Assembly (NCBI GenBank): GCA_024227975.1
Contig: JAAETV010000459.1
Span: 1-14,782 of the forward strand
Source of the DNA: Actinomycetes bacterium
Lineage (GTDB): Bacteria > Actinomycetota > Acidimicrobiia > Acidimicrobiales > SZUA-35
Length of the DNA: 14,782 nt
Reading direction: 5' to 3'
Translations under genes and position numbers: made by a program
In this document: piece after piece, positions 7,092 through 13,138 of the stretch
Layout of the letters: each line of letters starts with the position of its first letter
Numbering within the stretch: the stretch's first letter is position 1
The notes under the pieces: generated by a model
Databases searched by the model: none
What the model was told of the DNA's origin: nothing
What the model saw: only the letters and a program-made list of their open reading frames with translations

Positions 7092-7415
7092 GTGCATCTG
7101 CTGGCCGTCCCTCTAAAGGGAACTGCTTCACCTGTCACCCTCAAGTCCTTGATGAAAGTCAAGCTGATCGAGTGCGCGATGCATACAGGCTTGCGCCAAT
7201 ACGTGGAGCAAGCGTCTGGATTCCGGGTTGATGACCTTGCTCGTGCGCTTCAGATCGGGCGCAGAGCTGTCGACAACCAACTGGTACCTCTGAAGCTCCT
7301 AGTGGGGCGTGGAGCCATTGGAATCGCCAACACCACGACGTCGGGCACGAACCTTGGTTGTCGCCTGCGCTTTGCTTGTTCTGGCCTCGTCGGCCGCGGT
7401 GCTTCTTGTCGGTGA
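7092..7415 (+). pseudogene. Possible winged-helix relic or small regulator upstream of the GGDEF-EAL gene
   Basis: A 107-codon frame opens with GTG at 7092 (ATG alternatives at 7152 and 7179). Around 7221-7310 it reads VDDLARALQIGRRAVDNQL followed by VPLKLLVGRGAI. That spacing of Leu/Ala/Gly/Val resembles the recognition helices and wing approach of ArsR/MarR-type winged helices. GGGGAG lies 12 bases before the GTG, and TATGAT is 56 bases before it. Against it: wobble GC is lower than in the real genes, and the last 35 or so codons overlap the GGDEF-EAL gene out of frame and look like noise. It may be a decayed DNA-binding gene, a short real protein, or chance. Confidence 0.22.
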
Positions 7416-9585
7416 AGCCCTGGAGGAACGCGAGGCCTCGGCGACCGCCGTCGATCTCCGCTTCGCCGCGTTGACAGTGGCCTCGGTCAGTATCCTCCGA
7501 CAACACGGGGAGGAGGTGGCGATGAATGAGCTATCTGACTCCATCGCCACGCTCCAAGCCGACACCGATCTAGCGTTGCGCTCGCTGAGTGGCCAGGAGC
7601 GAATCGAGGCCGAGGAGCTGCTTCATTGCATCGCCGCCTGTGACGTTGCCGTCATGAGCCTGGATGAGGGCCAGCGGCAAATCCCGGGTGGTCACAAGAG
7701 GTTGCTGGCTCTACTCGATCTCGCCTCCGAACGGGCCGATCAAGATGCCGCTACCGCTGAGAGACAGGCCACGGCCGCTCTGGGTGCGACCGTGCTGCTC
7801 GCCGCCCTCGTCGGTTGGATCGCACTCAGTTCTCGCTACCAGTCGGCCGGGCAGAGAGCCGTGGAATCGATCCAGCTCCGGGCTGGCCAGCGCCTGCAGA
7901 GGCTGCTCAACGACTCTCCAGACGTGTTCATTGTCATCGACCGTGAGGGGCAGATCACCTATCGTTCTGCTTCTAGTAACCGCTTGCTAGGCCCTGAGGT
8001 TGGTCGGGAGGAGGATCTGTTTGGACTGGCTGACGGGCGTGACCGTCCCGCCCTGGTCCAGCACCTCACCGACAGCGATCCCCGGCGTCGAGCGAAGGTA
8101 TTCGAGCTGACTGATCGAACAGGCCATACCGGCTGGTTCGACATCAGGGTCTCCGATCTGACCAATGACGATCTGGTCGATGGGCATCTGGTGACGGTGC
8201 ACGACATCACCAAGGAGATCAAACTGCGCCAGGACCTGTTTCGCCAGGCCAGCACAGACCCACTGACAGGCCTTTTCAATCGTCGTGCCCTCGACCCCAT
8301 GCTGTGCAAGGCCGAGTTGGGCGTAGGCGACAATGGTGGGACCGTCTCCCTGATCGCACTCGACCTCGATGGCTTCAAGGACATCAACGACACCCTCGGT
8401 CATCAAGCAGGCGATGATGTACTCGTCCAGGTGGCGAACCGGCTCAAGCAGGTGACGAAGCCAGGTGACATCTTGCTCAGGTACGGGGGTGACGAGTTCG
8501 CCGTCGTCCATACCTCACTGGCCGGAAGGCCTGAGGCTGAGGATGTGGCTGAGCGCTACCTGCGGGTTCTCGATGAGCCCTTCTCGATCGGGCCTCACCT
8601 CGAACACCTACGAGTCAGCGTTGGCCTGTCGGCAACCGACGATCCAGCCCGGATCAGGGCATTGGTGAGCGAGGCCGACATCGCCATGTACTCGGCGAAG
8701 CGTTCTGGGGGTTCCCGGGTTGCTGTATTCGAGCCAGCGATGGAGGCCGTGGCCAGCAGGACCAGTCTGATAACCCGGGCCCTACGCTCGGCCGACTACG
8801 ACACCGAGTTCCATCTCGTCTACCAGCCGATAGTGACGGTGGACGGTCGACACCTGGCGAGCATGGAGGCCTTGCTGAGGTGGGAAAGCCCGACTTTGGG
8901 CTCGGTGCAGCCCGACGAGTTCATCCCCGTAGCCGAGCGCTCGGGCGACATCTGCCCGATTGGCAAGTGGGTGTTCGACAACCTCTGTCGTCAGATCCAG
9001 GCCTGGGACCAGGCTGGCATCGATCCTGGTATCACGATCTCGTTCAACGTGTCGCCCCGTCAGCTCGTCGACGAGAGCTTCGTCGATCATCTGCTGTCCT
9101 CGGCCGACGTGTACTCGGTAGCCACCAGTCGACTGGTCGTCGAGGTGACCGAGTCTGTGGTCCTCGATCACACTGGAGCGGCAGCAGCACGGTTGAACAA
9201 GCTGCGCCGGGCCGGTGTCAAGATCTCGATCGACGACTTCGGCTCCGGCTACTCGAATCTCGGTCAACTCCTGCGGGTCCCGTTCGACATGATCAAGATC
9301 GACCGATCCCTCTTGCTTACCCTGTCCGAGATGCGTGAGGACGCTGGAGGCGATCCCGCTGACCCTTGCGCCATCATGGGCGCCATCACCGCAATCGCTG
9401 GGATCTTCGGCGCCCCTGTTGTCTGCGAGGGCGTCGAGACCGAGCAGCAGATGCAGTCATTGTTGGTATCGGGGATTACCCATGTCCAGGGGTACTTGAC
9501 CGGACGACCAGTCCCGGCCGATGAGATGTCGGCCTCCCTGGTCTCTGCCGGTCAACTCAGATCCCTATACCCCGACCTCGTTTAG
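7309..9585 (+). CDS. Membrane-bound PAS-GGDEF-EAL protein, cyclic-di-GMP synthase/phosphodiesterase
   Basis: Bifunctional cyclic-di-GMP turnover enzyme (758 aa). Order: helix 14-35, extracytoplasmic mostly helical sensor region (about 36-155, with Cys107/Cys111), helix 156-175, PAS domain (about 197-300), GGDEF domain (about 310-477) and EAL domain (about 495-745). The GGDEF motif is intact (GGDEF, 393-397). The inhibitory RxxD site is altered to KPGD (384-387). The EAL domain keeps the metal and catalytic residues: E520 (EALLRW), N580, E612, D642-D643 (DDFG), K663, E707 and Q727. Both activities are therefore plausible. In-frame stops at 7291 and 7300 make the GTG at 7309 the earliest start; no good ribosome binding site is seen, and TTG at 7318 is an alternative. 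It converges on the HTH regulator gene, 46 bases away. Confidence 0.93.
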   Translation: MEPLESPTPRRRARTLVVACALLVLASSAAVLLVGEALEEREASATAVDLRFAALTVASVSILRQHGEEVAMNELSDSIATLQADTDLALRSLSGQERIEAEELLHCIAACDVAVMSLDEGQRQIPGGHKRLLALLDLASERADQDAATAERQATAALGATVLLAALVGWIALSSRYQSAGQRAVESIQLRAGQRLQRLLNDSPDVFIVIDREGQITYRSASSNRLLGPEVGREEDLFGLADGRDRPALVQHLTDSDPRRRAKVFELTDRTGHTGWFDIRVSDLTNDDLVDGHLVTVHDITKEIKLRQDLFRQASTDPLTGLFNRRALDPMLCKAELGVGDNGGTVSLIALDLDGFKDINDTLGHQAGDDVLVQVANRLKQVTKPGDILLRYGGDEFAVVHTSLAGRPEAEDVAERYLRVLDEPFSIGPHLEHLRVSVGLSATDDPARIRALVSEADIAMYSAKRSGGSRVAVFEPAMEAVASRTSLITRALRSADYDTEFHLVYQPIVTVDGRHLASMEALLRWESPTLGSVQPDEFIPVAERSGDICPIGKWVFDNLCRQIQAWDQAGIDPGITISFNVSPRQLVDESFVDHLLSSADVYSVATSRLVVEVTESVVLDHTGAAAARLNKLRRAGVKISIDDFGSGYSNLGQLLRVPFDMIKIDRSLLLTLSEMREDAGGDPADPCAIMGAITAIAGIFGAPVVCEGVETEQQMQSLLVSGITHVQGYLTGRPVPADEMSASLVSAGQLRSLYPDLV

Positions 9586-9631
9586 GGTCGTATCGGTGGG
9601 CCCGGCGGTATTTTGGGTGTCTGCACAGGCC

Positions 9632-10999
9632 CTATGCCGTTTTGGGCCTGGCTGAAGGGTTCGGGCCGGCCTGGGGGCCTTGGTCTGGTCCTCTCACGTC
9701 GAGATCGCTGCCGTCTCGGGTGTTGGTGAGCCTGATGGCATCGATGACAGCATCCTCGGTCTCGATGAGCGCTTGTTGGGCCGCGTCGTAGCTGGTCGGG
9801 GCCCAATCCTGGTTGATGGGGATGGCCCCGATCATGCGGCCCAGCCCGGCTGTCCAGCGGACACCGGGGTCAGCGACGATGCGCAAGGGGGCCGCTGGCT
9901 CGGCGTAGTGACTGATGACCAGCATGGGCAGCTCACGAGACAGCTTGCGCCACCAGGAACCCCAATAGAGCTCGAGCACAGCCATCGACTCGCCTTCCAG
10001 CGAGAGCCACATTGGAGAGAGCCAGAAGGACGGAAACCGGACGATCCCTGGCCCCTGTCCCGAGTGAATCTTGGCAATGGCCAGGTGGCCGTTTGCACCG
10101 AGAACCTGATCGAGAGCCGCTGGTAGCAATCGATCGTGGGGTTCACCTTCATCGTTTTCGAACCGACGGAGGGTGTCCTTGGAGGCCCGAACATCAGTCA
10201 GGGCTGTCAAACGATCTGCCGTCTCGGCCAGGGACAGCCCTCTGGCCTTTCGCAGCTTGGCGAACCGCATTCGCTCCACCGAATCGATCCCTTCGGACAT
10301 GGGGGGTCGGGGCTGATTCGATGCCGAGTGCGGTCTAGTGAAGCGTTCGAAGAAGGTGGTAACCCGATTGGGTGCCTCGCGGGTCAGGCTGGCGATCTCT
10401 CGGGGATGTGAGGTCTTGAAGCGGTCGGCCATCTCGGCCGAGAAGAGATCCATGAACACACCAGTGGCGCTGCTGGGTCGGGCCAGACTGATGGCGCCAA
10501 TCACCTCGGCGTCGGGGACCGTCGAAGGGATCTCACCTCGACCGAAGTCGACCCAGCCACGGGCTGAGAGCTGGACCACGACAGGTGATGCCTTGACCGA
10601 TGCCCCAAGCGTGATGAACAGGCCATTCGAGTCGATCTGTCGCTCAGACTCGAGCCGGAACACCCCCCATTCGGCCTCGATTCGCAGGCTCGGCTCCTCG
10701 GTCCGGATCCACATCCAAACCGGGGTCGACGGGCCAGGAAAGACGTTGGTCCAAGCTCGACTGGGTTCGAGCCCTTCGGGGGTGGCCAGGGCCCACATCA
10801 GGCCAGCCAGCACCCCGTCGGCTTCGAGCGCCTCGTCGATCTGGTGCATGTCGAGTGACATCGAGCGAGCCCCGAGCTCCCAGTTCGAGAGCGCGGTTGG
10901 CCGCACTGACAACCGGTCGGCGACCTGCTGCTGCGACAGCTTGAGCACATCGGTACGCCACCACCGGAGTATCTGTCCGCGTGACTTCCAGGCAACCAC
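9632..10999 (-). CDS. Transcriptional regulator with two tandem HTH/beta units
   Basis: DNA-binding protein of 455 aa. An XRE-type helix-turn-helix is clear at about 9-64 (LSQQQVADRLSVRPTALSNW), and a second, similar one at about 244-305 (LSLAETADRL...DTLRRFENDEG). Each is followed by a beta-rich region with matching landmarks: FP at 87/322, PVWMW versus SPMWL, WG at 111/346 and Gx(n)GxIP at 148-158/379-394. The offset stays near 235 residues, so the gene arose by internal duplication. The C-terminal 25 residues are Pro/Gly-rich. The beta region matches no ligand domain I recognise. The start is GTG at 10999, with no ribosome binding site; a TAGATT hexamer six bases upstream suggests a leaderless message. 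The gene lies downstream of the dehydrogenase, which it might regulate, but that is a guess. Confidence 0.8.
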   Translation of the reverse strand: MVAWKSRGQILRWWRTDVLKLSQQQVADRLSVRPTALSNWELGARSMSLDMHQIDEALEADGVLAGLMWALATPEGLEPSRAWTNVFPGPSTPVWMWIRTEEPSLRIEAEWGVFRLESERQIDSNGLFITLGASVKASPVVVQLSARGWVDFGRGEIPSTVPDAEVIGAISLARPSSATGVFMDLFSAEMADRFKTSHPREIASLTREAPNRVTTFFERFTRPHSASNQPRPPMSEGIDSVERMRFAKLRKARGLSLAETADRLTALTDVRASKDTLRRFENDEGEPHDRLLPAALDQVLGANGHLAIAKIHSGQGPGIVRFPSFWLSPMWLSLEGESMAVLELYWGSWWRKLSRELPMLVISHYAEPAAPLRIVADPGVRWTAGLGRMIGAIPINQDWAPTSYDAAQQALIETEDAVIDAIRLTNTRDGSDLDVRGPDQGPQAGPNPSARPKTA

Positions 11000-11002
11000 A
11001 TT

Positions 11003-11023
11003 GACAATCTACTCGGTGTTGTC
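11003..11023 (-). promoter_or_regulatory. Candidate leaderless promoter and operator of the HTH regulator
   Basis: An inverted repeat GACAA-N11-TTGTC (11003-11023) lies directly upstream of the GTG at 10999. It covers a -10-like hexamer, TAGATT on the minus strand (11006-11011), that sits six bases before the GTG. A smaller palindrome, ATTGACAAT, overlaps its proximal arm (11000-11008). The arrangement fits a repressor covering its own -10, but arms of five bases can arise by chance. No convincing -35 is seen. Confidence 0.35.
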
Positions 11024-11093
11024 CGGCGTAGACCTTCGCGCCATCAGACCGGGTTTGATTGCCTCCCCCAATGGTGATCGGATACCCAGCCCG

Positions 11094-12578
11094 TCAGGAA
11101 CTGGCGGCGAGCGTGCCGGCGGTTGTGCCGGCGATCTTGCCGAAGACGGCCCCCGCCGTCAGGCCGCTGCCTCCCGGGTAGTTGCCGTAGAACAGACCCC
11201 CGACCAGTTCTCCGGCGGCGTGGAGGCCGGCGATTGGCTCCAGGTCGGTGTCGAGGACCCGGCCGTCGTTGTCGATCCGCAGGCCTCCGAAGGTGAACGT
11301 CAGCCCACAGGTGACTCCGAAGGCTTGAAACGGTGGGGTGTCGATGGTGTTGGCCCAGTTGGTCTTGTTAGGGGCCAGGCCGGAGGTGGCTCGCCCGTCC
11401 TTGACGTTTGGATCAAAGGGGGTCTCGGTTTGGACGGCGTGGTTGTAGTCCATGATGGTGCGGTGGGCGGCCTCAGCATCGACCCCCTCCATCCGGGCGC
11501 ACAACTCCTCGAGTGAGTCTGCACTGAACTTGGTGACCTGCCGGATCCGATACTCGTCTCGCAGGAGGTGATCGACCTTGGCATCGAAGACCTGCCATGC
11601 CGTCTGGTTGGGCTGGGCCAACACCTCGCGCCCATAACGGGCATAGGTGTAGTTGCGGAAGTCGGCCCCTTCATCGACGAAGCGACGACCGTCGTTGTTG
11701 AGCACGATCCCGAACGGGTAGCTGTGTTTCTGGAACCCGTCGCCGACGGCCAGGTCGCCGAATTCGGGGGCGTTGGCGTCCCAAGCCACAGCATGGGCCC
11801 CCGACCAGTTGCCATAGGGCATGGCCCCGATATCGAGGGCCATGCGGATCCCATCGCCGGCGTTGAATCTGGTACCCCGAACCTTGGCCAGATCCCAGTT
11901 GGGCCCCAGGTACCGGGTGCGCCACTCGGTGTTGGCCTGGAATCCCCCGGCGGCCAGGACGACGGCCCGGCTGGTGACATCCTCGCTGCGGCCGTTGCGG
12001 CGAATCCTGACCCCATGGACCCCGTCGTCGTCATGGAGGAGGGCCATTGCTTTCGTGTCGTAGCTGATCTCGACGCCGACCTTCGCCGCCCCCGCGGTCA
12101 GCGATTCGAACAGCCCCTCTCCCCCACCCCAGGCTTCGACAGTCAACCCGCCCCAGAATTTGAAACGACCGTCGACCTTGAAGGCCTGACGCCCCCAGAT
12201 GGGAGCGAAACGAATCCCGTGCGATGCCATCCAGAGGACGGTCTCCCTGCTCTTCGTCACCAGCAGGTGGGCCATGTCAGGGTTGGTGCGATAGTCGGTG
12301 ATCCGACCCATGTCGTCGTAGAACTGGGCTTCGGTGTAGGAGCCGAAGTCGGTTTGGGCTACTTCGGCATCGCTCAGATCGGGCATGACCTCCCTCAGAT
12401 GATCGACCCCGTCGTAGGCGAACCGGATGGCCCCGGCGGTGAAGCGGGTATTGCCCCCGGCCTCGGCCTGGGGTGCCCGCTCGGCCACCATGACGCTGGC
12501 CCCTTGTTCGGACGCGGCCAGAGCGGCACAGATCGCGGCGTTGCCTGCTCCAACCACCACCACATCGACATCGGTCAC
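11094..12578 (-). CDS. tcuA-like: FAD-dependent dehydrogenase, TcuA (tricarballylate dehydrogenase)-like
   Basis: Flavoprotein oxidoreductase (494 aa) of the FAD-binding 2 / fumarate-reductase-like superfamily. The N-terminal Rossmann motif VVVVGAGNAAICAAL (6-20), acidic Glu33 at the end of strand 2, GGNTRFTAGAIRF (41-53), AAGGF (209-213) and the C-terminal FAD segment GLHAAGELVGGLFYGNYPGG (451-470) are all present. NTRFTAGAIRFAY and GRQAFKVDGRFKFWGG are characteristic of proteins annotated as tricarballylate dehydrogenase TcuA. The GTG at 12578 is chosen because a perfect AGGAGG lies six bases upstream (12585-12590); an in-frame GTG at 12593 would place that site inside the gene. No TcuB electron-transfer partner or TcuC transporter is adjacent, so the real substrate may be another dicarboxylate/tricarboxylate or a different compound. 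Confidence 0.82.
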   Translation of the reverse strand: MTDVDVVVVGAGNAAICAALAASEQGASVMVAERAPQAEAGGNTRFTAGAIRFAYDGVDHLREVMPDLSDAEVAQTDFGSYTEAQFYDDMGRITDYRTNPDMAHLLVTKSRETVLWMASHGIRFAPIWGRQAFKVDGRFKFWGGLTVEAWGGGEGLFESLTAGAAKVGVEISYDTKAMALLHDDDGVHGVRIRRNGRSEDVTSRAVVLAAGGFQANTEWRTRYLGPNWDLAKVRGTRFNAGDGIRMALDIGAMPYGNWSGAHAVAWDANAPEFGDLAVGDGFQKHSYPFGIVLNNDGRRFVDEGADFRNYTYARYGREVLAQPNQTAWQVFDAKVDHLLRDEYRIRQVTKFSADSLEELCARMEGVDAEAAHRTIMDYNHAVQTETPFDPNVKDGRATSGLAPNKTNWANTIDTPPFQAFGVTCGLTFTFGGLRIDNDGRVLDTDLEPIAGLHAAGELVGGLFYGNYPGGSGLTAGAVFGKIAGTTAGTLAASS

Positions 12579-12584
12579 CGTCTG

Positions 12585-12590
12585 CCTCCT
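12585..12590 (-). promoter_or_regulatory. Ribosome binding site that fixes the dehydrogenase start
   Basis: AGGAGG on the minus strand, six bases before the GTG at 12578. It is the strongest Shine-Dalgarno match for a start choice in the window and argues against starting at 12593. Confidence 0.8.
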
Positions 12591-12646
12591 CACCGAGCCG
12601 ACCAGCTGGCCGGCGAAACGGATCGTAGGCGCCCCGACCGACCCTC

Positions 12647-12668
12647 GGCCAGATGCCCGGTTCTGGTC
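12647..12668 (-). terminator. Hairpin between the VOC and dehydrogenase genes
   Basis: GGCCAGA (12647-12653) can pair with TCTGGTC (12662-12668) through seven pairs including one G-T wobble, with an 8-base loop. It lies 46 bases past the VOC stop in the 136-base gap. No T-run is present. If it terminates, the dehydrogenase has its own promoter. A second weak pairing, GCTCGA (12680-12685) with TCGAGC (12704-12709), is nearer the VOC stop. Confidence 0.25.
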
Positions 12669-12714
12669 CGATCGGAGTGGCTCGATCGACCCGGGCTGCT
12701 CCGTCGAGCGGTGG

Positions 12715-13119
12715 CTACTGGTGGAGCCAGGGGGTGCGACAGAGTCCGATCAGCAGGTTTTCGGGTCCGAGCAGGCGGGCGATCTCTTGGCCCCAAGGCT
12801 CGGTGCGAGCCCCATGGAGCAGGGTGAGCCCCGATGCTTCCAGCTCAGCCGCGGCGGCGGCAACGTCCGCGACTTCGAACTCGATGGTGGCTTGAGGCAC
12901 TGGTATCTCATCTGGCCACTGGGGTTGTCCGAACACCGATTGGGCGGCGTCGGCCAGGGGCCAGACACCGAGGTGTTTTGTCCCCTCGAAGCCATCCACG
13001 GCGACATAGTCACCGGAGACGACCTCGAGGGGGAGACCGAGCTTGTCTCGGTAGAAAGACTGGGCCTCACCCGGATCGGCAACGATGGGCGAGACACCGG
13101 CGACAAAGAGAATCTCCAT
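12715..13119 (-). CDS. VOC superfamily (glyoxalase/bleomycin-resistance fold) protein
   Basis: Small protein of 134 aa, the usual size of a single VOC-domain pair. The first beta-alpha-beta-beta-beta module starts at VAGVSPIVADPGEAQSFYRD, and strand KHLGVWPL (48-55) carries His49, a typical metal position. The second module includes ATIEFEVADVAAAAAELEASG (77-97), with Glu80 or Glu82 as a possible ligand, and ends in LLGPENLLIGL (116-126) with Glu120. The fold is shared by glyoxalases, extradiol dioxygenases, isomerases and drug-binding proteins, so the reaction cannot be named. Translation starts at ATG 13119, 19 bases after the DUF4349 stop and without a clear ribosome binding site, which suggests co-transcription and coupling. 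Confidence 0.82.
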   Translation of the reverse strand: MEILFVAGVSPIVADPGEAQSFYRDKLGLPLEVVSGDYVAVDGFEGTKHLGVWPLADAAQSVFGQPQWPDEIPVPQATIEFEVADVAAAAAELEASGLTLLHGARTEPWGQEIARLLGPENLLIGLCRTPWLHQ

Positions 13120-13138
13120 GGTCGCTGTCTACCAAGTT

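Larger units (their letters stand above)
6795..7308. other. 514-base intergenic stretch with hairpins and no firm gene
   Basis: No convincing gene fills this interval. It contains two hairpins near the end of the transporter operon (6856-6873 and 6903-6923), a TATGAT hexamer (7030-7035) with no good -35, a short TCCCT-CTAA-AGGGA stem (7108-7121), and the start of a weak small reading frame (7092 onward). I looked for a cyclic-di-GMP riboswitch ahead of the GGDEF-EAL gene and did not see its conserved elements. The second half reads less GC-rich at wobble positions than the flanking genes. Confidence 0.6.

Noticed and set aside
6859..7116. 85-codon plus-strand frame after the acetyltransferase gene
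   Set aside because: It starts with TTG, has no ribosome binding site, covers both hairpins, and has no family resemblance.
6795..7308. Cyclic-di-GMP riboswitch ahead of the GGDEF-EAL gene
   Set aside because: The context invited the idea, but the conserved core and tetraloop-receptor elements of the class I aptamer are not visible in this stretch.
10338..11516. A 392-codon plus-strand frame opposite the HTH regulator
   Set aside because: It spans two minus-strand genes and an intergenic region with no recognisable motif, as expected of a shadow frame.
11568..12827. A 419-codon plus-strand frame opposite the FAD dehydrogenase
   Set aside because: It shows no domain and runs across two minus-strand genes and the gap between them. 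The opposite strand carries clear FAD motifs.
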